Assembly (NCBI GenBank): GCA_963749715.1
Contig: CAVVNR010000005.1
Coordinates: forward strand, 62,001 to 126,000
From: Roseiarcus sp963749715
Lineage (GTDB): Bacteria; Pseudomonadota; Alphaproteobacteria; Rhizobiales; Beijerinckiaceae
DNA length: 64,000 bases
Direction: 5' to 3'
The translations under genes and the position numbers were made by a program. This document shows positions 9,791-18,530 of the stretch, piece after piece; within the stretch, counting starts at the first letter, position 1; every line of letters starts with the position of its first letter. The notes under the pieces were generated by a model that saw only the letters and a list, made by a program, of their open reading frames with translations, had not been told where the DNA came from and made no database searches.

Positions 9791-9810
9791 TTGGGAAAAG
9801 CTTTTCTCAA
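9791..9810. promoter_or_regulatory. LacI-type operator before second sugar importer
   Basis: A 20-base near-perfect palindrome: TTGGGAAAAG followed by CTTTTCTCAA, with only one mismatched pair between the arms. It lies about 65 bases upstream of the binding-protein gene. The same operon encodes a LacI-family regulator (12906), making autorepression of the operon the simplest reading. Confidence 0.6.
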
Positions 9811-9875
9811 CCGAGGCCGGATGGGGAGCTTTTTCAATAAGCACAGGCAGTCGCCAACATTCCCGGGAGGAACTC

Positions 9876-11123
9876 ATGGCCATTCGGACGACCCGCGGCG
9901 CGCTCGCCGTTACGCTGATCGCCTCATCGGCGCTTACGACGGCGGCTTTCGCCGACACCATGACGATGTGGGTGCGCGCGAGCGGCGTCAACGCCGCTAC
10001 CCATATGGTCGATCTCTGGAACTCGACCCACCCCGACAAGATCGAGCTCACCACCATTCCCGACAACCAGATGGTCACCAAGCTCGCGACCGGCGTTCAG
10101 GCGGGCGACGTGCCCGACCTCGTTTCGTTCGATCTCATCTACATGCCCGATTTCATGAAGGCCGGCTTCCTCGTCGACCTCACCGCCGACCTCAAGGCCG
10201 ACCCGAATTACGCTTCCGTCGCCCAGGCCTATAAGGACATCGCGACTTACGAGGGCAAGCTTTACGGCGCGGGCTTTACCCCGGACGTGTCGATCCTCGT
10301 TTGGAACAAGGATCTGTTCAAGAAGGCAGGGCTTGACCCCGAGAAGCCGCCGCAGACGGTCGGCGAGATTCATGACGACGCGAAGAAGATCCACGCCCTT
10401 GGATCGGACATCTATGGCTTCTATTTCTCGGGCGCCTGCCCCGGCTGCAACATTTTCGCCACCTCGCCGATGATGGTCGCCGCCGGCTCGAAGATGCTGC
10501 CCGCGAACGCAAAGGACGACGCGCTCACCGGCGAGGGCGTCAAGGACGTGCTGGAAGCGTTCAAGGAAATGTGGAGCGAAGGCCTGGCGCCGAAGAGCGC
10601 GCAGACCGACAACGGCGCGAACTTCACGGCCGAGTTCAAGACCGGCAAGATCGGCATTCAGGGCACCGGCGGCTTCCTGCTCTCGGACCTCAAGAAAGAG
10701 GTGCCGAACCTCAACTTCGGCGTCACCTTCCTGCCTGGCGTCAAGGCGGGGCAAGTCTCCTCGTTCGTCGGCGGCGACGTCGTCGCGATCCCGATCGGAT
10801 CCAAACACGTTCCGCTCGCCAAGAAGTTCATCGCCTGGGAGCTGACCGACGAAGCGCAGCTCGAAGGGCTCGCCAAGAACAACATTCTGCCCTCGCGGCC
10901 GGCGCTTGCCGACAACAAGTACTTCGCCGCCGATCCGCGCGTCGTCGTGACCGCCAAAGCGCTCGGCGTCGGCTACGTGCCCTGGGTCTTTCATTTCGCC
11001 GACATGGTGAACTCGGACTCGAGCCCGTGGATCAACATGCTGCAGCGCGCGATTTTCGATGGCGACGTCGATGGGGCGATCAAGGAGGGGCGCGAAAAGA
11101 TGAAGGAGATCGCCGGCCAATAG
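9876..11123 (+). CDS. Sugar ABC transporter substrate-binding protein (second importer)
   Basis: Periplasmic sugar receptor, 415 aa, with a Sec signal peptide (residues 1-26, AFA cleavage before D27) and no lipobox. The mature protein is of extracellular solute-binding family 1. The ATG follows a GGGAGGAAC ribosome site. It heads the operon SBP, permease, permease, LacI regulator, GH127. Linkage to a beta-L-arabinofuranosidase suggests an arabinose-containing disaccharide or oligosaccharide ligand (inference). It is clearly not a recent copy of the SBP at 1433. Confidence 0.93.
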   Translation: MAIRTTRGALAVTLIASSALTTAAFADTMTMWVRASGVNAATHMVDLWNSTHPDKIELTTIPDNQMVTKLATGVQAGDVPDLVSFDLIYMPDFMKAGFLVDLTADLKADPNYASVAQAYKDIATYEGKLYGAGFTPDVSILVWNKDLFKKAGLDPEKPPQTVGEIHDDAKKIHALGSDIYGFYFSGACPGCNIFATSPMMVAAGSKMLPANAKDDALTGEGVKDVLEAFKEMWSEGLAPKSAQTDNGANFTAEFKTGKIGIQGTGGFLLSDLKKEVPNLNFGVTFLPGVKAGQVSSFVGGDVVAIPIGSKHVPLAKKFIAWELTDEAQLEGLAKNNILPSRPALADNKYFAADPRVVVTAKALGVGYVPWVFHFADMVNSDSSPWINMLQRAIFDGDVDGAIKEGREKMKEIAGQ

Positions 11124-11140
11124 CAGGCTTGCTTCCATCG

Positions 11141-12022
11141 ATGCGACGAAGTCGAACCCTTCCGCAATGGCCGGGCTGGCTCTTCATGGCGCCAGCCCTG
11201 CTGTTCGTCGGGGTGTTCGTCATGATCCCGCTCGGCCAGCTCGTCGCGGTATCGCTGACCGATCGATCGTTGCTTGGCGGCGGCAAGTTCATCGGCTTCG
11301 CCAACTATTGGCGGATCTGGAACGACTCGAGCTTCTGGCGCGCGCTCGAGTTCACCGGCAAATACACGCTGGTGCTGACGCCGATCCTGATGGGCCTCGG
11401 CTTCGCGCTCGCGCTGCTCACCGTCCAGAACACGCCGCTCAAGCGGCTCACCCGCACCATCGTGTTCCTGCCCGTGGTGATCGGCCTGTCGAGTTCGAGC
11501 CTGCTCTGGTTCTGGCTGCTCGACGAACAGGTCGGGCTCTTGAACAAGCTCCTCGTCGACCTGCGTCTGATTCGCGAGCCGATCGTCTGGTTCGCCACCG
11601 CCGATCTCGCCTTCTGGGCGGTGGTGATCTCGATCACCTGGAAAGTCGTCGGCTTCGGCATGGTGCTGTTCATCGCCGGAATCCAGTCGATCAATCCCGA
11701 CATTCTCGAAGCCGCATTGATGGACGGCGCGAGTTATTGGGGGCGCGTCCGCTTCGTCATCCTCCCCTTGACCCGCCGGGTGCTTCTTCTCACGACGCTG
11801 GTCAGCGCCATCGGCTCGATGCTGGCCTTCGACCAGTTCTACATCATGACTTCCGGCGGACCGCGGGGCCAGACGTTCACCGCCGTCTATTGGATCTACC
11901 AGAACTCGTTCATCTCGTTCAAACTCGGTTATGGCGGCGCGCTGTCGATCGTCTTGATGCTGATCATCCTCGTCTTCTCGACCATGCAGATTGCGCTCAC
12001 CGCGCGGAGCGCCGAGACATGA
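11141..12022 (+). CDS. Sugar ABC transporter permease (second importer, MalF-like)
   Basis: Inner-membrane permease, 293 aa, with about six membrane segments and an EAA loop (LEAALMDGASYWGRVRF). The ATG at 11141 lies 17 bases after the binding-protein stop. Longer upstream extension of this frame overlaps the preceding gene and has no coding character. The stop overlaps the ATG of the next permease (ATGA). It forms the channel with the protein at 12019; the ATPase must come from elsewhere, probably the gene at 4554. Confidence 0.93.
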   Translation: MRRSRTLPQWPGWLFMAPALLFVGVFVMIPLGQLVAVSLTDRSLLGGGKFIGFANYWRIWNDSSFWRALEFTGKYTLVLTPILMGLGFALALLTVQNTPLKRLTRTIVFLPVVIGLSSSSLLWFWLLDEQVGLLNKLLVDLRLIREPIVWFATADLAFWAVVISITWKVVGFGMVLFIAGIQSINPDILEAALMDGASYWGRVRFVILPLTRRVLLLTTLVSAIGSMLAFDQFYIMTSGGPRGQTFTAVYWIYQNSFISFKLGYGGALSIVLMLIILVFSTMQIALTARSAET

Positions 12023-12909
12023 CCGTGGCCGCGCTGACGAGGGAGGCCGACCGGGCGATTTCCGCGCCGCGCGGGGGCCGCGCCGCCCCCGGCGCCTACC
12101 TCGCCACCGCCGCTTGCGTCGCGGCGATCGCGATCATGGCCGCGCCGATGGCGCTCTCCTTCCTCGCCTCGATCAAGACGGCGGCCGACGCTTCGGCGGT
12201 CCCGCCGCATTATCTGCCGCAGGCGCTCAGCCTCGAGAACTACGCCAAGGTCGTCGGTTTCCAGGCGGGCCTCGCGGCCTATGTGAGCAATTCCGGACTT
12301 GTCGCGCTGATGACGATTGCGGCCTCTATCGTGCTCGCGGCGCCGGCCGGCTACGGGCTTGCGCGCTTCGCCATGCGCGGCAAGGAGGTCGCGTTTCTCG
12401 GTCTGCTCGCGCCGATCATGATCCCCTATCAGGCGCTGCTCACGCCGCTCTATCTCGACTTCGCCAAGGTCGGCCTCGTCAATAGCCATCTCGGACTCGC
12501 GATCGTGCATACGATCTTGCAGCTGCCGTTCTCGATCTTTCTCATGCGCAACAGCTTCGAGGCGATCCCGCGGGAGATCGAGGAGGCGGCGATGGTCGAC
12601 GGCTGCTCGGCCTGGAAGCGCTTCTCGCGCGTCGCTCTGCCTCTCGCCGTCCCCGCGATCGTGACGGTGGCGCTGTTTGCGTTCATCAATTCGTGGAACG
12701 AATTCCTCGCCGCGCTGATTTTCATGAACCGGGAGACCTCCTTCACGGTGCCCATACTCCTGGTCAGCGTGCGCATCGGCAATCACGGCGCCGTCGATTG
12801 GGGCGCGTTGCAGGCGAGCGTCATCATTTCGATCATTCCCTGCCTCGCGGTCTATCTCGCCTTGCAGCGCTATTACGTCTCCGGCCTGCTGTCGGGCGCG
12901 GTCAAATGA
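12019..12909 (+). CDS. Sugar ABC transporter permease (second importer, MalG-like)
   Basis: Second inner-membrane permease, 296 aa, six membrane segments expected, EAA loop EEAAMVDGCSAWKRFSRV. Start and stop both overlap neighbouring genes by four bases (ATGA), so the operon is translationally coupled. No ATP-binding gene follows; the next gene is a LacI-family regulator. This pattern matches importers that borrow a common MsmK-type ATPase. Confidence 0.94.
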   Translation: MTVAALTREADRAISAPRGGRAAPGAYLATAACVAAIAIMAAPMALSFLASIKTAADASAVPPHYLPQALSLENYAKVVGFQAGLAAYVSNSGLVALMTIAASIVLAAPAGYGLARFAMRGKEVAFLGLLAPIMIPYQALLTPLYLDFAKVGLVNSHLGLAIVHTILQLPFSIFLMRNSFEAIPREIEEAAMVDGCSAWKRFSRVALPLAVPAIVTVALFAFINSWNEFLAALIFMNRETSFTVPILLVSVRIGNHGAVDWGALQASVIISIIPCLAVYLALQRYYVSGLLSGAVK

Positions 12910-13997
12910 GCGACGGCGCGGACGATGCGATTGCGCGCGGCGACGAACGTCCCGGACGCCAGGCGCCCACCATTCGCGACGTTGCGCGTCTCGCGGGCGT
13001 TTCGATCGGCACCGCGTCCAAGGCGCTGAACGCCAACGGGCGCTTGAGCGCGGAGACGCGCGGAAGAGTTCTTCGCGTGGCGGGCGAGATCGGCTATCGC
13101 CCCAACAGCCTGGCGCAAAGCCTTCATCGCGCGCGCTCGATGACCGTTGGCATTCTCTCCAACGACAGTTTCGGCCGCTTCGCATTTCCGATCGTCGAGG
13201 CGCTCGAACGCAGGCTGTTCGATCACGGCATCGCGGTCTTCATGTGCAACGCCACGGACGATCCGTTGCGCGAGCGGCGTCACATCGAGCAATTGCTGAA
13301 TAAGCGCGTCGACGGCCTGGTCGTCACGGCCCGGCGCGCCGACAGGCGCGAGCCGATCGAGCCCGTGGCGCGCGGTTTGCCGGTGGTCTACGTCTACTCT
13401 CAGGTCGAAAGCCCCGACGCCTTGTGCCTGCTTCCGGATGACAGGGGCGGAGCGGCGCTTGCGGTGACCCATCTCGCCCTGCTCGGCCGCAGGCGCATCG
13501 CCCACATCACCGGGCCGCAGCGCTTCGAGGCCGTGCGCCTGCGCGAGGAAGGGTATCGCGACGCGCTCGCGCAATCCGGGCTTACCGCGCGGGCGGAAGA
13601 ATGCCTGGCTGGCGAATGGTCGGAAGACTGGGGGCGCGAGGCAGTCGAGCGGCTCTTCCGGCACGGGCGGGCGCCGCCGGACGCGCTCTTTTGCGGCAAT
13701 GACCAGATCGCCCGCGGCGCGATCGAGGCCTTGCGCGACCTGGGCAGGTCCGTGCCCGGCGACGTCGCGGTCGTCGGCTTCGACAATTGGGAGGTCATGG
13801 CCAAGGGCGCCCGGCCGCCTTTGACCAGCGTCGACATGAATCTCGACGCGCTCGGGCGCGCGGCGGGCGAATGTCTGCTCGACATGATGTCGGGCCGGGC
13901 GCTTGCCGGCGTCAGGCGGCTGCCCTGTTCGCTGGTCGTCAGAGAATCGTGCGGCGCGCGCGCGAGGAGAAGCCCGGTGGGAGAATTGAGCGCATGA
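12906..13997 (+). CDS. LacI-family transcriptional regulator
   Basis: 363 aa. The DNA-binding helix-turn-helix is at about residues 22-41 (TIRDVARLAGVSIGTASKAL), followed by the hinge helix NSLAQSL and a periplasmic-binding-protein-like effector domain. The ATG at 12906 overlaps the permease stop. Members of the family usually repress sugar operons and release DNA when a sugar binds. Likely targets are the palindromes at 9791 (its own operon) and 1306 (first importer). The inducer is probably an arabinose-related sugar, which is inference from neighbours. Confidence 0.93.
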   Translation: MSDGADDAIARGDERPGRQAPTIRDVARLAGVSIGTASKALNANGRLSAETRGRVLRVAGEIGYRPNSLAQSLHRARSMTVGILSNDSFGRFAFPIVEALERRLFDHGIAVFMCNATDDPLRERRHIEQLLNKRVDGLVVTARRADRREPIEPVARGLPVVYVYSQVESPDALCLLPDDRGGAALAVTHLALLGRRRIAHITGPQRFEAVRLREEGYRDALAQSGLTARAEECLAGEWSEDWGREAVERLFRHGRAPPDALFCGNDQIARGAIEALRDLGRSVPGDVAVVGFDNWEVMAKGARPPLTSVDMNLDALGRAAGECLLDMMSGRALAGVRRLPCSLVVRESCGARARRSPVGELSA

Positions 13998-15904
13998 CTC
14001 GTCTCGGCTACTCGCCCGTTCCGTTCGCCAATGTGACGCTGACCGGCCCTTTCTGGCGCGAGCGCCTCGAGACGGTGCTGACCCGCACCATCCCGAGTCA
14101 GCACGCCAAGCTTGCGGACGCCGGCATCCTTGAATCGCTGAAGCTGCCGCAGCCGCCGCCGCCACTGAGGATCCCGCGCAACAGCCATGGCACGACCATG
14201 CAGGTGTTCTGGGACTCCGACGTCGGCAAGTGGATCGAGGCGGCGAGCTACGCCCTCGCCCATCGGCGCGACGCGGATATCGAGGCGAAGATCGACGCCA
14301 TCGTCGACGACCTCGCGCGCGCCCAATCGCCCGACGGCTATCTCAACTCATGGTACAACGGACGCGAGCCGGAGAAGCGCTGGACGAACCTGCGCGACAA
14401 CCACGAGCTCTACAACGCCGGGCACCTGCTCGAAGGCGCGGTCGCCTACTTCCGCGCCACCGGGCGGCGCAAGATGCTCGACGTCATGGAGCGCTATGTC
14501 GATCACATCGCCGCGATGTTCGGGCGCGACCCCGGACAGAAGCGCGGCTATCCGGGACATCAGGAAATCGAGCTCGCGCTGGTCAAGCTCTACCGTCTGA
14601 CCGGCGACAAGCGCCGCCTCGATCTTGCGGCCTATTTCATCGACGAGCGAGGCCGCGAGCCGCACTATTTCACCCAAGAAGCGCTGGCGCGCGGCGACGA
14701 TCCGGCGCGCTATTGGGCCGGAACTTACGAGTACAACCAGTCGCACATCCCCGTCCGCGAACAGACCCGAATGGTCGGTCATGCGGTACGCGCGATGTAT
14801 ATGGCCTCGGGCATGGCCGACCTTGCGCTGGAACTTGGCGATGAGGGTCTGAAACGCGCCTGCGAGGCGCTGTGGAGCGACGTCACCACGGCGCAGATGT
14901 ATGTGACGGCGGGGCTCGGGCCGAAAGAGACCAACGAGGGCTTCACCGAGCCCTATGATCTGCCGAACGAAACCGCCTATGCCGAGACCTGCGCCTCGGT
15001 CGCGCTCATCTTCTGGGCCCAGCGGATGCTGCATCTCGATCTCGACGGCCGCTACGCCGACGTGATGGAGCTTGCGCTCTTCAACGGCGCGCTGAGCGGT
15101 CTCGCGCGCGACGGGACGCACTATTTCTACGCCAATCCGCTCGAAAGCCGCGGCCAGCACCGCCGCTGGGTCTGGCACCCCTGCCCCTGCTGCACGATGA
15201 ATGTGTCGCGCCTGGTGGCGTCGGTCGCCGGCTATGCGCTCTCGGCGAGCGAGGACGGCGTCGCCTTCCACCTCTACGGCGGGTTCGAAACGACGGTGGC
15301 GCTGGCGGGGACGAAAGTCGCGCTCAGCGAGACGAGCGGCTATCCGTGGTCCGGCGAGGTCCGGATCGAGATCGGTCCCGAGGCGCCGGCGGAATTCGAT
15401 CTCAAGCTGCGCATTCCCGGCTGGGCGAGAGGCGCGACCGCGGCCGTCAACGACGAGCCGGTCGCGCTCAAGCCGGAAAACGGCTACGCGACGATCCGCC
15501 GGGAGTGGCGCAAGGGCGACGCGGTGACGCTCGGCCTTAAGATGCCGGCCGAACGGCTTTACGCCCACCCGAACGTGCGCATGGATGTCGGCCGCGTGGC
15601 GCTGAGGCGAGGTCCGTTGATCTATTGCGTCGAGGAGGCCGACAATCCGGGCGGACCGGTCCAGGCCCTTGCGCTGCCCCGCTCGGCGCGGCTCGACGCC
15701 GGATGGCGGACCGACCTGTTCGGCGGCGTCATGACGCTGGACGCGAGCGCCAAGCGACTTGTTCCCGGCAAGGGCTCGGGCGCGCTCTATTCGACCGAGC
15801 CACCCGCCGTCGAGGACGCGGCGCTCGTCGCGACCCCCTACCATCTCTGGGCCAATCGCGCGCCGGGCTCGATGCAGGTCTGGGTCGCCGAAACCGACGG
15901 CTGA
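13994..15904 (+). CDS. Beta-L-arabinofuranosidase, GH127
   Basis: Removes beta-L-arabinofuranosyl units, for example from hydroxyproline-linked arabino-oligosaccharides of plant extensins. 636 aa, no signal peptide, so it acts on imported substrate in the cytoplasm. The family's zinc/cysteine active site is visible: E331 and C333 in YAETCAS, and C399 and C400 in HPCPCC, matching the Glu-Cys-Cys-Cys set in which one Cys is the nucleophile. The ATG overlaps the LacI stop. Together with GH51 (alpha linkages) and GH2 it forms a set for plant arabinose glycans. Family firm; exact linkage inferred. Confidence 0.93.
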   Translation: MTRLGYSPVPFANVTLTGPFWRERLETVLTRTIPSQHAKLADAGILESLKLPQPPPPLRIPRNSHGTTMQVFWDSDVGKWIEAASYALAHRRDADIEAKIDAIVDDLARAQSPDGYLNSWYNGREPEKRWTNLRDNHELYNAGHLLEGAVAYFRATGRRKMLDVMERYVDHIAAMFGRDPGQKRGYPGHQEIELALVKLYRLTGDKRRLDLAAYFIDERGREPHYFTQEALARGDDPARYWAGTYEYNQSHIPVREQTRMVGHAVRAMYMASGMADLALELGDEGLKRACEALWSDVTTAQMYVTAGLGPKETNEGFTEPYDLPNETAYAETCASVALIFWAQRMLHLDLDGRYADVMELALFNGALSGLARDGTHYFYANPLESRGQHRRWVWHPCPCCTMNVSRLVASVAGYALSASEDGVAFHLYGGFETTVALAGTKVALSETSGYPWSGEVRIEIGPEAPAEFDLKLRIPGWARGATAAVNDEPVALKPENGYATIRREWRKGDAVTLGLKMPAERLYAHPNVRMDVGRVALRRGPLIYCVEEADNPGGPVQALALPRSARLDAGWRTDLFGGVMTLDASAKRLVPGKGSGALYSTEPPAVEDAALVATPYHLWANRAPGSMQVWVAETDG

Positions 15905-15948
15905 GCGGCGTCGGCTTGCCCGCGCTGACCTGCGGCGCGAAGTTCGAC

Positions 15949-16904
15949 TTAGCGCCCCCGCGTCTTTCCGAAGCTGCCGACCGCCACGGCGGCGATGACG
16001 ATCGAGCCCGTGAGGATGTCGCGGACATAAAGTCCACGTTGAGTTGCGTCAGTCCATTGCCGAGCACGCCGAGAATCAAAACGCCGGCGAGAGTGGCCAG
16101 AACCCCCGGCTCGCCCTCCTCGGTCATGGTCTGCCCGAGGAAGACCGCCGCGATCGCGTCAAGCATCAGGCCGGCGCCCTGGGTCGGATTGGCCGAGGCG
16201 ACGCGGCTTGCGTACATGAGCCCGGCGCCGGCGGCCCCCAGGCCGGCGATGGCGAACGCCGCCAGTCGCAGCGGCCGCACGCTTACGCCCGCGAGCCGCG
16301 CGGCTTCCGCGTTGTCGCCAATGGCATAAAGCCGGCGCCCGACCACGGTTTGGCCCAGGAGGCCCCAGACGGTTAGCACAGTCGCGACAGCAACGAGCGT
16401 GAGGTTGGGCAGGATCAGGCCGGTCGAGGGAATCGGAACTCCACTCCGCGCGAAGTCCGAAAAGCCATGCGGGATTGCGGCTCCGAACAAGGTCTGGCCG
16501 CCCGAAAGCTTGAACGCCAACCCGCCGTACACGGTCATCGTCCCAAGCGTCGCGATGAACGGCAGGATGCCGACATACGAGACGAGGAATCCGTTGATCA
16601 TGCCGCCCGCGAGCCCGCAAAACAGCGCCGCGGCGATCGCCGTCGGCGCGGACCCGCCCGAGACGAAGACGAGCGCGGCGACAATGCCCGACAGGCTTGC
16701 CGTCGAACCGACGCTGAGATCGAAGTCGCCCATCGCCATCACCACCGTCATCGTGCCGGCGACCACGGCGAGCATGCTCATTTGCTGGGAGATGTTGAGG
16801 AGATTGCGCCCGGTGAGGAAGGTGCCCGGCAGCTCGAGCCAGAAATAGGCGATGACGATTGCGATGCCGAGCAGGGTTCCGTATCTTCGGGCGACCGCGG
16901 CCAT
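15949..16904 (-). CDS. Ribose-type ABC transporter permease (RbsC-like), frameshift near 16030
   Basis: Inner-membrane permease of the ribose/xylose family, about 318 aa when repaired, with 8-10 hydrophobic segments. The reading is normal to LTQLNVDF, then the annotated frame drifts into an Arg/Ser-rich non-family tail. One added T at 16027-16033 restores YVRDILTGSIVIAAVAVG and a TAA at 15949, the expected family end. Start is ATG 16904, or TTG 16910 two codons earlier. It is last in the minus-strand set SBP, ATPase, permease. The lesion may be a sequencing error; if real, only the final membrane segment is lost. Confidence 0.85.
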
Positions 16905-16913
16905 GCTCAAGTT

Positions 16914-16926
16914 GATATTCTATATC
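16914..16926. repeat. GATAT-N3-ATATC inverted repeat before permease
   Basis: Perfect 5-base arms around TCT, in the 50-base gap between the ATPase and permease genes. It has the same spacing as the element at 9439-9453. The intra-operon position makes a regulatory role doubtful. Confidence 0.2.
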
Positions 16927-16965
16927 GCCGAGCGCGTCCGTCCCTGCCTGCGTCGGGGCTCGAAA

Positions 16966-18472
16966 TCATTCGTCCCGTCCGCCGTAGCAGAGCGCGAGCA
17001 GCTCGGCCGGAGCGAGCCCATGGGCCGAGACGGCGCCCGAGATCCGCCCGTCCTTGAGGATCATGATCCTGCTGCAAAGCGCGAGCAGCTCCTCGTGATC
17101 GGATGAGGCGATAAGGATGGCGGCGCCGCCGTCTGCGATCTCGCGCAGGAGAGCATGGACATCGAACCTGGAGGCGATGTCGACGCCGCGGGTAGGCTCA
17201 TTGAGCAGGAGGACGCTGGGCGCGCCAGCCACCGCGCGGGCGAACATGACCTTCTGCTGATTGCCGCCGCTGAGCCGCCAGACAACCTGGCGCGGTCCGG
17301 TGGCCCTGAGCCGCACGCGCCGCCCGACAGCCGCGACCTCGGCGAGCTCCGCCGGTCGATTGACGAAGGCGCCGAGGCGCGCGAGCCGTCCGAGATGAGG
17401 CAGAGTGACGTTGCGCAGAATGTCGTGAGAGAGAAAAAGCCCCTCGGACCGGCGCTCGCCCGGGACAAAGGCGAGGCCCCGCCGCCACGCCTCGGCGGGA
17501 CTGCGCAGGCGGGCGCGGCTTCCCGCGATCGAAATGTCGCCGCCTCGCGCTCCGCCCATCAGGCACTTGAGCAGACGATCGCCGCCCGCTTCGCCGAGGC
17601 CGGCGACGCCGACGATCTCGCTCTCTGAGACTTCGAAGGACAGATCCTCGAGCCCGTTGCCGGCCATGCCCTGGACCGCGAGGGCGACGCGCGGCCGCGA
17701 CGGAGCCCGCGCGATCGGCGCCGCCCCGAGGCCAGTGCGGCCGGTCATGCGTTCGATCAAAAGGGCGCGGGTGGCGCTGCTTGTCGGGATGGGCGCCTCG
17801 GCGGCTCCATCCCGGAGCACGGTGATGCGATCGCTGATCCTCAAGACCTCGTCGATGCGGTGCGAGACATAGATGATCGCGCAACCGCGCCGCTTGAGCT
17901 CGCCGACGATGCGAAACAGCCGCTCGCGCCTCCTCGCTCGAAAGGGCGGCGGTCGGTTCATCCATGACGAACAGCCGGCCGGACCCGGAAGCGTCCTCGA
18001 GGAACATCGCGGCGATCTTGACGATCATGCGATCGCCGGTCGGCAACCGGCCAAGGATGGTCCCGGGGGCGATGTCGGCGACGCCGAGCCCCGCCAACGC
18101 GGCGCGAGCGCGCTCGTGGAGCGCGGGCCAGTCGATCAACCCGCCAAACCGCGTCGGGTAGGAGCGGCCAAGAAACAGGTTCTCGGCGACGCTCAGTCGC
18201 GGCAGGACATTCAATTCCTGATGGAGGAAACGCAAGCCCAGGCGGTGAGCCTCGCGGGTGCTCGAAATCGAGACGGCGACCCCGTTGAGCCTGATCTCGC
18301 CCGCGTCCGCCCTGACCGCTCCAGCGAGAATCTTGATCAGGGTCGATTTGCCCGCGCCATTCTCTCCCATGATGGCATGCGCTTCGCCGGCCTCGACCTC
18401 GAGCGAGGCGTCGCGAAGAGCGGCGACCCCCCCATATGTCTTGGAGAGGCGGACGATCGAGAGCAGGCTCAC
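16966..18472 (-). CDS. Ribose-type ABC transporter ATPase (RbsA-like), frameshift near 17932
   Basis: Two-cassette sugar ATPase, about 500 aa when repaired. N-terminal cassette: Walker A GENGAGKST (residues 36-44) and Walker B LFVMDEPTAAL. The reading frame then breaks after LSSEE; deleting one G in the GGAGGCGCG stretch (17928-17937) joins it to ERLFRIVGELKRRG and the normal H-loop IIYVSHRIDEV. The C-terminal cassette has LSGGNQQKVMFARAVAG and LLLNEPTRGVD. Start taken as GTG 18472 (MSLLSIVRLSKTYGG); TTG 18496 is an alternative. It lies between the SBP and permease genes. As written it encodes two separate halves. Confidence 0.85.
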
Positions 18473-18530
18473 GGCGGCGCCCGGGACATGCCGCAAGAAA
18501 CTCTACAGTCGCGGGACCGGCGGTCCGGCC

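Larger units (their letters stand above)
9429..9875. promoter_or_regulatory. Long intergenic/promoter region before second importer
   Basis: No credible gene is seen in these 447 bases. The region is more AT-rich than its surroundings, with an AGATAT-ATC-ATATCT inverted repeat (9439-9453) near the start and a strong LacI-type palindrome (9791-9810) near the end. The latter sits about 65 bases before the binding-protein ATG, where a repressor would block transcription. Confidence 0.5.

Noticed and set aside
10571..11140. Long N-terminal extension of the permease at 11141
   Set aside because: It overlaps the binding-protein gene in another frame and is Arg-rich; the membrane protein begins at ATG 11141.
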